DNA of 64,000 nt from positions 1,984,001 to 2,048,000 of the forward strand of contig NZ_CANKZF010000001.1 in NCBI RefSeq assembly GCF_947488515.1, in the 5' to 3' direction. Origin of the DNA: an uncultured Nocardioides sp. Its GTDB lineage: Bacteria; Actinomycetota; Actinomycetes; Propionibacteriales; Nocardioidaceae. The notes under the pieces are model-generated. The model was given only the letters and a program-made list of their open reading frames with translations, ran no database searches and had not been told where the DNA came from. A program made the position numbers and the translations under genes. This document shows, in pieces, positions 8,485-17,767 of the stretch; position 1 is the stretch's first letter; every line of letters begins with the position of its first letter.

Positions 8485-10497
8485 ATGACGCACCCCCTGT
8501 ACCCCCACCTGCTCGAGCCGATCACCCTCGGCACCGGGCCGGACGCGCTGACGCTCCGCAACCGCGTCGTCATGGGCTCGATGCACACCGGGCTCGAGGA
8601 CCACCCATGGGACATCGACAAGCTCGCGGCGTTCTTCGAGGAGCGGGCGCGCGGGGGCGTCGGCCTGATCATCACCGGCGGCTACGCGCCGACCAAGCGC
8701 GGCTGGCTCAAGCCGTTCGCCTCCGAGATGACCAACCGCCTCCACGCCAAGCGCCACGAGCGGATCACCGGCGCCGTGCACGACGCGGGCGGTGCGATCG
8801 CGCTGCAGGTCCTGCACGCCGGCCGCTACGGCTACCACCCGCTGTCGCAGAGCGCGTCGGACAAGAAGTCGCCGATCACGCCGTTCAAGCCGAGCGCCAT
8901 GTCGACCAAGGAGGTCGACCACACCGCGACCGCCTTCGCCAAGAGCGTCGCGCTCGCTCGCAAGGCCGGCTACGACGCCGTCGAGATCATGGGTTCCGAG
9001 GGCTACCTCATCAACCAGTTCCTCGCCGCGCGCACCAACGACCGCGACGACCAGTGGGGCGGCTCGCCCGCGCGCCGGATGCACTTCGCCGTCGAGGTCG
9101 TACGCCGCTCGCGCGAGCTGGTCGGCCCGGACTTCCCGATCGTCTACCGGATCTCCCTGCTCGACCTCGTCGAGGGCGGGCAGACGTGGGAGGAGACCGC
9201 CGAGCTCGCGCTGCACCTGCAGGCCGCCGGCGTCACCGTCTTCAACACCGGCATCGGCTGGCACGAGGCGCGGGTGCCGACGATCATCACGCAGGTGCCG
9301 CGCGGCGCCTGGCGCTCCCACACCGCGCGCCTCAAGGAGGTCGTCGACGTCCCGGTCTGCGCGTCCAACCGGATCAACACCCCCGAGCTCGCCGAGGACA
9401 TCCTGGCCGCCGGTGAGGCAGACCTCGTCTCGATGGCGCGGCCACTGCTCGCCGACGCGGCCTTCGTCGCGAAGGCGATGGACGAGCGCGCCGACGAGAT
9501 CAACACCTGCATCGCCTGCAACCAGGCCTGCCTCGACCACGTCTTCAGCAACGAGCGCGCCTCCTGCCTGGTCAACCCGCGCGCCTGCCACGAGACCGAG
9601 CTCGTCCTCATGCCCACGCTCCGCAAGCAGACCGTCGCGGTGGTCGGCGCCGGCCCGGCCGGCCTCGCCGCCGCCACGTCGGCGGCCGAGCGCGGCTTCG
9701 CGGTGACCCTCTTCGAGAAGTCCCCCGAGCTCGGCGGCCAGTTCCGCCTGGCCATGGCGGTCCCCGGCAAGGAGGACTTCGCCGACACGCTGCGCTACTT
9801 CAGCCGACGCCTCGAGGTCCTCGGGGTCGACGTCCGCCTCGCGACGGCCGCGACCGCCGACGACCTCGCCGGCTTCGACCAGGTGGTCGTCGCGACCGGC
9901 GTCACCCCGCGGCTCCCCGAGATCCCCGGCATCGACCACCCGAGCGTGGCGTCGTACGCCGACGTGCTCAGCGGCGCGGTCGTCCCGGGCATGCGGGTCG
10001 CGGTGATCGGCGCGGGGGGCATCGGCGTCGACGTGAGCGTCTTCCTCACCCACGAGGAGGAGGACCTCGACGACTGGATGGCCCACTGGGGTGTCGGCGA
10101 CCCGGCCCTCCACGAGGGCGGCCTGACCGAGGCCAAGCCGCGCACGCCCGCGCGCGAGGTCACCCTGGTGCAGCGCAAGACCACGCCGATCGGCATCGGG
10201 CTCGGCAAGACGTCCGGCTGGGCGCACCGCGCGGTGCTCAAGCAGTCGCGGGTGACCCTGGTCAGCGGGGCGACGTACGACCGCATCGACGACGCGGGGC
10301 TCCACGTCACCGTCGACGGCGCCACGCGCGTGATCGAGGCCGACACGATCGTCGTGTGCGCCGGCCAGGACTCCGTGCGCGACCTGTACGACGACCTCGG
10401 TCGCGAGGCGCACCTCATCGGAGGCGCCGACGTCGCCGCGGAGCTCGACGCCAAGCGGGCGATCAAGCAGGGCACGGAGGTCGTCGCGGCGCTCTGA
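8485..10497 (+). CDS. fadH: NADPH-dependent 2,4-dienoyl-CoA reductase
   Basis: Protein of 670 residues, the usual FadH length. It has an old-yellow-enzyme FMN barrel (about 1-335), a cysteine cluster for a 4Fe-4S centre near 341-365 (CIACNQAC then CLVNPRAC), and an FAD/NADPH domain starting at AVVGAGPAGLAAA. Known role: reduction of 2,4-dienoyl-CoA intermediates when unsaturated fatty acids are beta-oxidised. Related enzymes reduce other enoyl substrates, so exact substrate is open. Cotranscribed with PadR. Confidence 0.9.
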   Translation: MTHPLYPHLLEPITLGTGPDALTLRNRVVMGSMHTGLEDHPWDIDKLAAFFEERARGGVGLIITGGYAPTKRGWLKPFASEMTNRLHAKRHERITGAVHDAGGAIALQVLHAGRYGYHPLSQSASDKKSPITPFKPSAMSTKEVDHTATAFAKSVALARKAGYDAVEIMGSEGYLINQFLAARTNDRDDQWGGSPARRMHFAVEVVRRSRELVGPDFPIVYRISLLDLVEGGQTWEETAELALHLQAAGVTVFNTGIGWHEARVPTIITQVPRGAWRSHTARLKEVVDVPVCASNRINTPELAEDILAAGEADLVSMARPLLADAAFVAKAMDERADEINTCIACNQACLDHVFSNERASCLVNPRACHETELVLMPTLRKQTVAVVGAGPAGLAAATSAAERGFAVTLFEKSPELGGQFRLAMAVPGKEDFADTLRYFSRRLEVLGVDVRLATAATADDLAGFDQVVVATGVTPRLPEIPGIDHPSVASYADVLSGAVVPGMRVAVIGAGGIGVDVSVFLTHEEEDLDDWMAHWGVGDPALHEGGLTEAKPRTPAREVTLVQRKTTPIGIGLGKTSGWAHRAVLKQSRVTLVSGATYDRIDDAGLHVTVDGATRVIEADTIVVCAGQDSVRDLYDDLGREAHLIGGADVAAELDAKRAIKQGTEVVAAL

Positions 10498-10578
10498 GCC
10501 GCGGACCGGCGCGCGGGCGGGGAGCGATACGTTGGGAGCGTCGCGGCCCCTCCCGCGACGAGGACCGTGAGGAACACC

Positions 10579-12264
10579 GTGCCCGCTCAGCAGCCCCCGT
10601 GGGCAGACTCCTACGCGCCGGGCGTGCCCCTGCACCTCGACTACGGCGACGCCACGGTGCTCGACCTGTGGGACGACGCGGTGCGCCACCACCCCGATCG
10701 CCCCGCGGTCGACTTCCTGGGCCGGGTGTCGACCTACGCCGAGGTCGACGAGGAGGTACGCCGCGTGGCGGGCGGCCTGCACGCGCTCGGCGTACGTCCC
10801 GGCGACAACGTCGCCCTGGTGATGCCCAACTGCCCGCAGAACGTCATCGCCTTCTTCGCGGTGCTGCGCCTCGGCGCCGCCGTCGTCGAGCACAACCCGC
10901 TCTACACCGCGGCGGAGCTGCGTGGCCCGTTCGTCGACCACGAGGCACGCGTCGCGATCGTGTGGGACAAGGTCGTGCCGGTCGTCGAGGAGCTCGTCGC
11001 CGGCTCGGCCCTCGAGCACGTGGTCGCCGTCGACATGACCACCCGGCTCCCGTGGCGCAAGCGGCTCGCGCTGCGCCTGCCGATCGCGAAGGCGCGCACG
11101 GCCCGGGAGCAGCTGACGGCACCGGCGCCCCGGGCCATGCAGTGGGCCGACCTGGCCTCCGCCGCGCCGCTGGACGACTCGCACCCGCGACCGCACCGCG
11201 ACGACGTCGCGCTCCTGCTCTACACCTCCGGCACGACCGGGGTTCCGAAGGGCGTACCGCTGCTGCACCGCAATCTCGTCGCCAACGTGATGCAGGGTCG
11301 CGCCTGGGTGCCGGGACTGAAGGAGGGCGAGGAGTCCTTCCTGGTGGCGCTGCCGCTGTTCCACGCCTACGGCGTGACGGTGAGCGTGCTGCTCGGCGTG
11401 GCCCTCGCCGCCAAGCTGGTGCTGCTGCCCAAGCCCGAGATCGGCCTGATCATGGACGCCGTCGCCGACGAGGTGCCGACCTTCGTGCCGGCGGTGCCGC
11501 CGCCCTACCAGCGCATCGTCGACGAGGCGGAGCGCCGCAACGTCTCGATCAGGGGCATCCGCTACGGCCTGTCGGGGGCGATGCCCCTGCCCGCTGCGCT
11601 CGTCGAGCGGTGGGAGGCCGCCACGGGCGGGTTGCTCGTGGAGGGCTACGGCCTCACCGAGACGTCACCGGTGATCGTCGGCAACCCGATGACCGGCGCG
11701 CGCCGCCCGGGTGCGATCGGGGTGCCGTTCCCGGACGTGGAGATCCGGATCGCGGACCCGGACGACCTCGACCGCGCGGTGCCGCAGGGCGAGCGCGGCG
11801 AGCTGCTGGTGCGGGGTCCGCAGGTCTTCGCGGGCTACCGCGGTCTGCCGGACGAGACGGCGGCCGCGTTCCACGACGGGTGGTTCCGCACCGGTGACGT
11901 GGTGACCATGTCGCCCGACGGCTTCCTGACGATCGTGGACCGGATCAAGGAGGTCATCATCACCGGCGGGTTCAACGTCTACCCCTCCGAGGTGGAGGCC
12001 GTGCTCCGCACGCACGCCGGAGTGGTGGACGTCGCGGTCGTCGGCCTGCCGCACGAGGACGGTGGTGAGGAGGTCGTCGCCGCCGTCGTGCTCGTGGAGG
12101 GCGTACCGGTGCAGCCGGACGAGCTCCGGGCGCACTCGCGGCAGGACCTCACGCCCTACAAGGTGCCGCGCCGCGTGGTGTTCGTCGACGAGCTGCCGAC
12201 CAACCCGATGGGCAAGGTCCTGCGGCGCGAGGTCGTGGCCCGGCTGCAGGACCCGCGCGACTGA
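10579..12264 (+). CDS. Long-chain fatty-acid--CoA ligase (AMP-forming)
   Basis: Adenylate-forming enzyme of about 561 residues that activates a carboxylic acid to its acyl-CoA. The phosphate-binding loop LLYTSGTTGVPKG, the GYGLTETSP segment, GWFRTGDVV and the C-terminal hinge/lysine region (RIKEVIITGGFNVYPSE, NPMGKVLRRE) are all intact. I chose the GTG at 10579 (GAGGA a few bases upstream); a GTG at 10567 is the alternative. An 81-base gap separates it from the reductase gene, so it may have its own promoter. Confidence 0.92.
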   Translation: MPAQQPPWADSYAPGVPLHLDYGDATVLDLWDDAVRHHPDRPAVDFLGRVSTYAEVDEEVRRVAGGLHALGVRPGDNVALVMPNCPQNVIAFFAVLRLGAAVVEHNPLYTAAELRGPFVDHEARVAIVWDKVVPVVEELVAGSALEHVVAVDMTTRLPWRKRLALRLPIAKARTAREQLTAPAPRAMQWADLASAAPLDDSHPRPHRDDVALLLYTSGTTGVPKGVPLLHRNLVANVMQGRAWVPGLKEGEESFLVALPLFHAYGVTVSVLLGVALAAKLVLLPKPEIGLIMDAVADEVPTFVPAVPPPYQRIVDEAERRNVSIRGIRYGLSGAMPLPAALVERWEAATGGLLVEGYGLTETSPVIVGNPMTGARRPGAIGVPFPDVEIRIADPDDLDRAVPQGERGELLVRGPQVFAGYRGLPDETAAAFHDGWFRTGDVVTMSPDGFLTIVDRIKEVIITGGFNVYPSEVEAVLRTHAGVVDVAVVGLPHEDGGEEVVAAVVLVEGVPVQPDELRAHSRQDLTPYKVPRRVVFVDELPTNPMGKVLRREVVARLQDPRD

Positions 12265-12301
12265 CGTCGCCTCTCCGGCACGGGGCTGGGAGGATCGGCG
12301 G

Positions 12302-13066
12302 GTGAACCGTCGCGCCCTCGTCCGCCGCCCCAGCCCGCGCCTCGCCGAAGGCCTGCTGACCCACCTCGACCCTGTCCCGGTCGACGTCGACCTCGCGCAG
12401 CGCCAGTGGGAGGCGTACGTCGCCGCGCTGCAGGCCGAGGGCTGGGAGACGATCGAGGTCCCGCCGGCACCGGACTGCCCCGACTCGGTCTTCGTCGAGG
12501 ACACGGTGGTGATGTACGGCGACCTGGCCGTGCTCACCCGCCCCGGCGCCGACGAGCGCAAGGCCGAGGTCGCCGGGACCGAGCAGGCGCTGCGCGACCT
12601 TGGCTTCCGGATCGCCCGCATCGAGTCGCCCGGCACGCTCGACGGCGGTGACGTCCTGAAGCACGACGGCACGGTCTGGGTCGGTCTCGGCGGACGCACC
12701 AACCAGGCCGGCATCGACCAGCTCGCCGCGCACCTCGCACCGCTCGGCGCCTCCGTGGTCGCCGTACCCCTGACCAAGGCGCTGCACCTGAAGTCGGCGG
12801 TCACCGCCCTGCCCGACGGCACCGTCGTGGGGTGGGAGGAGGTCGTCGACGACCCGACCGTGTGGGACTCGTTCCTCGGCGTCCCGGAGGAGCCCGGGTC
12901 GCACGTCGTGCTGCTCGACGAGGCGACCGTGCTGATGTCCTCGGCTGCCCCCCGGACGCGCGCCCTGTACGAGGAGCGCGGGCTGCGCGTGGTCGCCGTC
13001 GACGTCACCGAGTACGAGAAGCTCGAGGGCTGCGTGACCTGCTTGTCCGTGCGCCTGCGCGGCTGA
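12302..13066 (+). CDS. Dimethylarginine dimethylaminohydrolase family protein
   Basis: Amidinotransferase-fold hydrolase of 254 residues. DCPDSVFVEDT, LDGGDVL, the histidine motif LHLKSAVTAL and the C-terminal nucleophile in EGCVTCLSV match the DDAH pattern (Cys/His/Glu). Expected reaction: N-omega-methylated arginine to citrulline plus methylamine. Arginine deiminase-type activity is the alternative. The GTG start follows GGGAGG by nine bases. The gene stands alone, with no arginine pathway genes beside it. Confidence 0.92.
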   Translation: MNRRALVRRPSPRLAEGLLTHLDPVPVDVDLAQRQWEAYVAALQAEGWETIEVPPAPDCPDSVFVEDTVVMYGDLAVLTRPGADERKAEVAGTEQALRDLGFRIARIESPGTLDGGDVLKHDGTVWVGLGGRTNQAGIDQLAAHLAPLGASVVAVPLTKALHLKSAVTALPDGTVVGWEEVVDDPTVWDSFLGVPEEPGSHVVLLDEATVLMSSAAPRTRALYEERGLRVVAVDVTEYEKLEGCVTCLSVRLRG

Positions 13067-13163
13067 CGTCCTCCCGGTCCGGACCGGCGGCCCGCGCCCT
13101 TGCCAGCGCCTCGTGGCGCGGAGGACTCTGGCCGGGGGCACGGACCGACGAGACGGGACACCG

Positions 13164-13685
13164 ATGGGCGAACCTGCACTGGAGCTGACGCCGCAGACGG
13201 CCGCGCTCGCCGGCGCCGCCGACGCCCTGGACTCGGCCGGCCTCGAGCACTGGTTCTTCGGCGGCTGGGCCGTGGACCTGTGGGTCGGTCGCCTCACCCG
13301 CGCGCACGACGACATCGACGTCCTCGTCCGGCGCGCCGACGAGGCCGCGGTCGACGCTGCGCTCGCCGCGGCCGGCTGGGTCCACACCCCTCGCGACGAC
13401 GACCTGGTCGGCACCGAGTACGCCGGGGACGGGTACGCCCTGCAGCTGACGTTCGTCGAGACCGACGACCAGGGCCGGGTCGTCGTACCGGTACCGGGAC
13501 AACCGATCGTGCTGTCCGCCGGACCGCTCCACCACGCCCGCCGCCCGCTCGGCCACCTCCGGGTCCGCGTGCTGACGCTCGAGAAGATGCTCGAGGGCAA
13601 GGGCGTCCCGCGGCCCGACGACGCGGGCGGCGAGAAGGACCGGGCGGACCTCGCCGCGCTCCGGGCGATCGTCGCGACGAGCTGA
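13164..13685 (+). CDS. Nucleotidyltransferase-fold protein (aminoglycoside adenylyltransferase-like)
   Basis: Small protein of 173 residues. EHWFFGGWAVDLWVGRLTRAHDDIDVLV has the GG...DxD pattern of the LinB/ANT-like nucleotidyltransferase superfamily; the acidic pair in DDIDV would bind the metal. A later KMLEGKG...DDAGGEKDRAD region resembles the C-terminal helix of these enzymes. Homologues are often annotated as aminoglycoside or lincosamide resistance proteins, but a resistance role cannot be claimed from sequence. ATG at 13164 chosen; in-frame sequence before it has no clear start signal. Confidence 0.75.
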   Translation: MGEPALELTPQTAALAGAADALDSAGLEHWFFGGWAVDLWVGRLTRAHDDIDVLVRRADEAAVDAALAAAGWVHTPRDDDLVGTEYAGDGYALQLTFVETDDQGRVVVPVPGQPIVLSAGPLHHARRPLGHLRVRVLTLEKMLEGKGVPRPDDAGGEKDRADLAALRAIVATS

Positions 13686-13757
13686 GCGGGGACGCTCGTC
13701 GGTCTCTCGCCCAGATGGGCGCGCCGGGCCACGACCGCCGCGCGCCCGGCACCGACG

Positions 13758-13779
13758 GGCCGGGTCGTCAGACCCGGCC
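13758..13779. terminator. Bidirectional terminator hairpin
   Basis: GGCCGGGTC-GTCA-GACCCGGCC forms a perfect nine-pair GC stem with a four-base loop between the convergent nucleotidyltransferase and SOUL genes. No U-tract follows, which is usual in high-GC actinobacteria. Nothing else was recognised in the 247-base gap. Confidence 0.65.
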
Positions 13780-13932
13780 GCCGGGCAACCCCTGCCGATG
13801 TGGTCGGACCACTGTTCACGGATCACGGTCGCCGCGCAGGTCGAGCCTGCGGAGCCCGTCCGCCCCAGGGGTGAGGCGAGGGCTCGAGGCTAGCCCGCGG
13901 TGCGGACGACGCGCACCTGCAGTGAACTGTCG

Positions 13933-14460
13933 TCAATCAGCTGGATCCGCCACAGGTACGACGACCTCGTTGCGCCGCAGGAACCACGGCGTCCACGGAG
14001 GGTCGAACCGGGCGAACCGCGGCAGACCGGCGACCTCGAGGCCGGCCTCGCCCAGTGCGTCGAGGAGCCGGCGGGCGTGCTCGTCGTACCGGTCGCGTGT
14101 CCAGCGTCCGGAGAACCTCAGCGCGGCGGCCGTCTGGGCCGGGACCTCCCGCAGGCGGACGTTCGGGTCCGTCGGGTCAGGAGCGCTGTCGAGGTCGAAG
14201 TCGGCGGGCATCACGAAGCCGACGACGAAGCGGCCTGCCGTGTCGCCCTCCGCCTCCTGAACGACCGGCGCGGTCATCGCGACCTTGCGGGACTGGGTGT
14301 TACGCCCGCCGAGGTAACCCACGAGCCGCCGGAAGGAGGTGTTGCCGGCGCCCTCGAACGTGCCCGTCACCCGGGTCTCCGCGACCACGTGGTCGGGGTA
14401 GCGGCGCAGCTCGAATCCGGGGTGCTCGCGCACGACCTCGTAGGGCTGCTGCTCGGTCAT
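13933..14460 (-). CDS. SOUL family heme-binding-like protein
   Basis: Protein of 175 residues with the SOUL/HBP signature: YEVVREHPGFELRRYPDHVVAETRVTG at the N-terminus, the FRRLVGYLGGRN segment, and KVAMTAPVV. No signal peptide, so cytoplasmic. Family members bind heme or tetrapyrroles in eukaryotes; bacterial function is not established. Its start is 33 bases downstream of the HNH gene's stop on the same strand, so the two may share a transcript. Confidence 0.87.
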   Translation of the reverse strand: MTEQQPYEVVREHPGFELRRYPDHVVAETRVTGTFEGAGNTSFRRLVGYLGGRNTQSRKVAMTAPVVQEAEGDTAGRFVVGFVMPADFDLDSAPDPTDPNVRLREVPAQTAAALRFSGRWTRDRYDEHARRLLDALGEAGLEVAGLPRFARFDPPWTPWFLRRNEVVVPVADPAD

Positions 14461-14493
14461 GACTCCACTCTCCCGCTGCAGGCAAGGAGCTCC

Positions 14494-15756
14494 TCACGTC
14501 CGCCTGGTGAAGCGGACCTTGCCGTGCTTGTCGAGGGAGTGCTGGAACGACGGGTCGTGGATGCGCCGATGGTGGGGCGAGCAGAGCAGCCGGCCCCTCT
14601 CGACGCTCGTCCCGCCGCCCTCACACCACGTCACCTCGTCGTGATGGGCCTCGGTCATCGCAGGCGGCGCATCGCAGCCGGCTGCGGTGCAGCCGCCGTC
14701 GCGGATCCCCATCGCGAGGCGTTGGGCCTCGGTGTGGAAGCGCCGCTTGCGGCCGACGTCGAGCGGCACGCTCGGTCCGCCGAGGACGACGGGGATGATG
14801 CCTGCGCGGCACGCGATCCGCCGCGCCTCGCCCGCGCTGATGCGGCAGCCGGTGTCGAGCGACGCGGCCGCGAGCCCGCCGAGCAGGGTGTCGAGATCCA
14901 TGGTGACGACGACCGTCGCCGCGACCCCGCCGGCCTTGGGCGTCGCCCCAGCGGGCCGGGTCTCGATGTAGTCCACGAACGCCCGCCCCATCCGGTGGCG
15001 GGTGAGCGACGGCGGGCGCCCCACGTCCCTCTCGCCGTCGGCGCCGCTCTTCTTGAGTTCGCGCGCGACGCGGGCCTTGAGGTCCTTGGCGAGCATCGCC
15101 CCTTGGAGCGAGGGGACGGTGAAGCGGCCGTGGCACGTGCCGTTCCCGTCGTCGGCCATGGAGAACGACGCCGCGGCCAAGGCGTCGGCCTCCTCGGCCT
15201 CGAGACGCCGTGCCTCCTCGGCGTCCGCCGCCTCCGGGTCCACCGCCTCGAGCAACCGACGCCCCAGCACCCGAAGGTCCTTCGCATCGTGCTCGCCGGC
15301 CATGTCGAGCAGGAACCGGGTCGCAGCAGCCGGCACCCAGTCCTCGACCGCGTCGGGAAGGTCGTCCACCGCGTCGGCGATCACGCGCGCCTGGTCGGTG
15401 CGCAGGTCGCCGGTCGCCAACCCGTGGGCGACCTCGTCGTGGGCCTCCAGCGCCTTCGCCAGCCGCGCCGTCCGGTGGGCCTCGGCACGAGTGGTGTGCG
15501 TCGCGTGCGACCACCAGCTGGTCGTCGACGTGGCTCCCGTGTCCATCCCGGCACCCACCGCCTCCGCCTGCCGCAGGACGCGCATGAGGAGCGCGTCGAC
15601 CTGGCCTCGGACCCGGGTCAGCGATATCAGCGCTTGCTCGCTCTGCTGGGTCGACATCGACCACACCGGCCGCTCGATCACCGCCGCGAGGTCGGCCTCC
15701 AGCCACCGCGCGAACGCGACCACGTCGTGGTCGTCGAAGTGCGCGATCGCTGTCAT
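14494..15756 (-). CDS. DUF222 / HNH endonuclease-signature protein
   Basis: Protein of 420 residues of the type that occurs in many copies in actinobacteria (REP13E12-like). A helical DUF222 region covers most of the protein. The C-terminal HNH module reads CTAAGCDAPPAMTEAHHDEV then GRLLCSPHHRRIH, with the Cys/His ligands intact. The ATG at 15756 (MTAIAHFDDHDVV) was chosen with GGAAG upstream; 46 in-frame residues before it look non-coding. It borders the accessory island on its left, which fits the mobile-associated distribution of these proteins. Nuclease activity is unproven. Confidence 0.88.
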   Translation of the reverse strand: MTAIAHFDDHDVVAFARWLEADLAAVIERPVWSMSTQQSEQALISLTRVRGQVDALLMRVLRQAEAVGAGMDTGATSTTSWWSHATHTTRAEAHRTARLAKALEAHDEVAHGLATGDLRTDQARVIADAVDDLPDAVEDWVPAAATRFLLDMAGEHDAKDLRVLGRRLLEAVDPEAADAEEARRLEAEEADALAAASFSMADDGNGTCHGRFTVPSLQGAMLAKDLKARVARELKKSGADGERDVGRPPSLTRHRMGRAFVDYIETRPAGATPKAGGVAATVVVTMDLDTLLGGLAAASLDTGCRISAGEARRIACRAGIIPVVLGGPSVPLDVGRKRRFHTEAQRLAMGIRDGGCTAAGCDAPPAMTEAHHDEVTWCEGGGTSVERGRLLCSPHHRRIHDPSFQHSLDKHGKVRFTRRT

Positions 15757-15897
15757 GCACGCACTCTTCCAGAGGGGTCTGACAGTCGGGTCGGGTGCGG
15801 AGAGGGGGTTGTGAATTGGGGTGTCAGGAAGGGTGAGGCGCTCGATCGGAAGCGGACTTCCTGCCCCGCGGTGGATTGGCAGAGCGAGCTGCACAGC

Positions 15898-15951
15898 GCC
15901 CAGAATGGGCGTGTCTCAAAGGCGCTGCGAACCGCCCACTCTGGGTGTGTC
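15898..15951. repeat. Two direct copies of a dyad word, 36-base period
   Basis: GCCCAGAATGGGCGTGTC (15898-15915) and GCCCACTCTGGGTGTGTC (15934-15951) share most positions, each with an internal CCCA/TGGG dyad. They could be a tandem operator for the HNH gene or a short repeat of the kind seen at 7.8, 28.5 and 46.1 kb. Confidence 0.5.
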
Positions 15952-16025
15952 ATGGCTCGTGCTTGCTTATTCGAGAAGGTATTGCCGAGCGCGCGGCAGT
16001 GCAGGCGAGTCGTCGATCGAACGCG

Positions 16026-16069
16026 GCAGCGCCCCGCCTGTGATGGACTCACACACGGGGCGCCGCTGC
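16026..16069 (-). terminator. Terminator hairpin after the 16107-16910 gene
   Basis: GCAGCGCCCCGCCTGTG at 16026-16042 pairs with CACACACGGGGCGCCGCTGC at 16050-16069, leaving a seven-base loop and small internal bulges. It lies 38 bases past the stop of the secreted-protein gene. Confidence 0.6.
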
Positions 16070-16106
16070 AGCAAGAAGAGGCCGCCACCAACCTCCGGGG
16101 ATGGTG

Positions 16107-16910
16107 CTACGCGCGGACGGTCACCTTCGTGGCGACCTTGCCGTTGCGCAGCACCTTGATCTTGTGCACACCGCTGCCCTTCTTGAAGGTGAGGGTCTTC
16201 ACCTTCTTGGTGTCGGGCTTCTGGGTGAACGAGCTGACCTTGTCGTCCTTGATGATTGTCCACTTGAGCATGTTGCGGATCTGCGCACCGACCGGGATGG
16301 GCTTCGCCTTGAAGGTGAGCTTGACTCCGCGAGTCACGGCCTGCTTGCTGACGGTGCCCTTGACGTCGACGTAGTTGACTGCGGCCGGGGTGGTCGGGAC
16401 GGGCGCCGGGATGGTGGGCACGGGCGGCGGGGGCGGCGCCGGGGCGACGTACGGGTTGACGACGAACGAGGCCGGGGTCAGAGCCTGCTCGACGACAGTG
16501 GAGCTGCCGCTGTTCACGGTGTGCAGGGTGCCGGTCATCGTGTAGGTGCCTGGACCGTGGAGGGTAGAGCAGATGAACACGTCCTCCTCCCAGTAGGAGG
16601 CGCCCCAGTCGTCCCAGTAGACGTCCGACACCCAGCTGTCGACATAGCCCTTGGGGCCGTTGATGTTGACTGACAGGAACCAGCCGTCTGTCTCGTAGCC
16701 GAGGTTCACGTCGACGCGGTAGGGGTGGTAGAAGCACCCGCCCGTGGCCGGGATATTGGCTGCTCCGACCGTGAAGTACCCCGTGCCGTACTTGGCGGCA
16801 ACGGCCGTTCGAGGCTGCTGCTGGGGCTCGTGGTCTGCCGCCTGGGCGACGGTAGCCGGCCCGAGTGCCAGCGAGAGGGCCAGCGTCAGCAGGCCAATCA
16901 TTCTCTTCAT
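16107..16910 (-). CDS. Secreted protein of unknown function with proline-rich linker
   Basis: 267 residues, not recognised. A Sec signal peptide (MKRMIGLLTLALSLALGPATVAQAA) is followed by an aromatic-rich domain of about 130 residues with two cysteines (GCFYHPYR and VFICSTLHG), a short Pro/Ala linker (about 165-185), and a lysine-rich beta-type C-terminal domain resembling Ig-like repeats. The two cysteines could form a disulfide. It starts 31 bases after the first Ltp gene, so the two secreted proteins are probably cotranscribed. Codon third positions are less GC-biased than in flanking housekeeping genes. Confidence 0.8.
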   Translation of the reverse strand: MKRMIGLLTLALSLALGPATVAQAADHEPQQQPRTAVAAKYGTGYFTVGAANIPATGGCFYHPYRVDVNLGYETDGWFLSVNINGPKGYVDSWVSDVYWDDWGASYWEEDVFICSTLHGPGTYTMTGTLHTVNSGSSTVVEQALTPASFVVNPYVAPAPPPPPVPTIPAPVPTTPAAVNYVDVKGTVSKQAVTRGVKLTFKAKPIPVGAQIRNMLKWTIIKDDKVSSFTQKPDTKKVKTLTFKKGSGVHKIKVLRNGKVATKVTVRA

Positions 16911-16941
16911 GAAGGTCTTTCTGTTGGTTTGAGGGCGAGGG

Positions 16942-17310
16942 TCAGCAGGCGCTGGTCTGGTTGGCGCCGTATGAGGCGTTGGCGTAAGAGAACTGCTCGT
17001 AGACGAGCTGGTCGATCAGGCCGGAGCAGGAAAAGTGCGTGTAACGCAGATAGTTCTTCGCCATCTTTACGGCCTGCTTGCGCCAGTTGACCCGGATGTT
17101 GTTGACGGCGTAGTTGGCCACGGCGGGACTGAACCCCTCGTACACGAGCTGGTCGGCCAGCCCGCCCTTGGAGAACGCGGTGTACTCCAGGTAGTTGTAG
17201 GCCATGCCGACCGCCTGCGAGCGCGGCGAAGCCGACGCGGGCGACCCGGTGATGGTGACAGGCACGACCACCGCGAGCAGGGCAGTCAGCGCGACGACGA
17301 TTCGCTTCAT
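16942..17310 (-). CDS. Secreted Ltp-repeat protein
   Basis: 122 residues with a Sec signal peptide (cleavage probably after PASA) and two copies of the Ltp repeat: QAVGMAYNYLEYTAFSKGGL / ADQLVYEGFS and QAVKMAKNYLRYTHFSCSGL / IDQLVYEQFS. Known family: Ltp-type surface proteins; the phage TP-J34 member is a prophage lipoprotein that blocks DNA injection by other phages. Here there is no lipobox, so the protein should be released or held non-covalently. ATG at 17310 chosen because the signal peptide begins there. Confidence 0.8.
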   Translation of the reverse strand: MKRIVVALTALLAVVVPVTITGSPASASPRSQAVGMAYNYLEYTAFSKGGLADQLVYEGFSPAVANYAVNNIRVNWRKQAVKMAKNYLRYTHFSCSGLIDQLVYEQFSYANASYGANQTSAC

Positions 17311-17767
17311 GTGAGGGTCTCTTTCGTTGTGGCGGCGCGCAACGGAGACCCCCCCATCGAACCCCCGTTCGCGCAGGTCCAAGATGCGCGACTCCTCATT
17401 TTCCCCCGGATGCCGCGGGCTGTCCTTGCATTAGACGAATCTAGAGAAAAGTCGCACTGCCGTTCCCAGAAGTGACCGCCGGGGGTGGCGACACACTGCA
17501 AGCCGAACTCTGACTCGGAGCATGAGCTCCGAGTGGGGGTCGTCCCTGCAGGATCATCGGCCCGCCGGATAGAAGCTCGCTGGACGTCGCTTCGAACAGT
17601 TGGTCCTCGATACGACACGGAGACGTCATCCCGGCACGGGCCAGGCAAACGAGGGCGGGCCTGCCGAAGGGAGCGAATTGGACCTGCCGCGGACGCGCGC
17701 ACATCTCGACGAGTGCGTCATTGCGCCGCGTACCGTCCGGGGCGCGACATTGCGCCGCGGATGTGCG
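17311..17767. other. Intergenic stretch in the island
   Basis: No gene supported. It contains the promoter region for the leftward Ltp gene (AT-richer around 17430-17455), a perfect nine-pair hairpin ACTCGGAGC-ATGA-GCTCCGAGT at 17513-17534, and a 12-base direct repeat CATTGCGCCGCG at 17719-17730 and 17748-17759 just past the BLIP-like gene's stop. Confidence 0.5.

Larger units (their letters stand above)
15757..16106. other. Intergenic stretch with a repeated 18-base word and a terminator
   Basis: No convincing gene. It holds the promoter region of the HNH gene, two direct copies of GCCCAnnnTGGG(C/T)GTGTC at 15898-15915 and 15934-15951, and a strong hairpin at 16026-16069 behind the next leftward gene. 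Base composition is noticeably less GC-rich than the flanking chromosome, marking the left edge of the island. Confidence 0.6.

Noticed and set aside
8437..11364. 975-residue minus-strand open frame
   Set aside because: Shadow of the fadH-like and acyl-CoA ligase genes; composition is low-complexity Arg/Val/Gly/His.
13900..16374. 824-residue plus-strand open frame
   Set aside because: Antisense to SOUL and HNH genes, both of which have intact family motifs.
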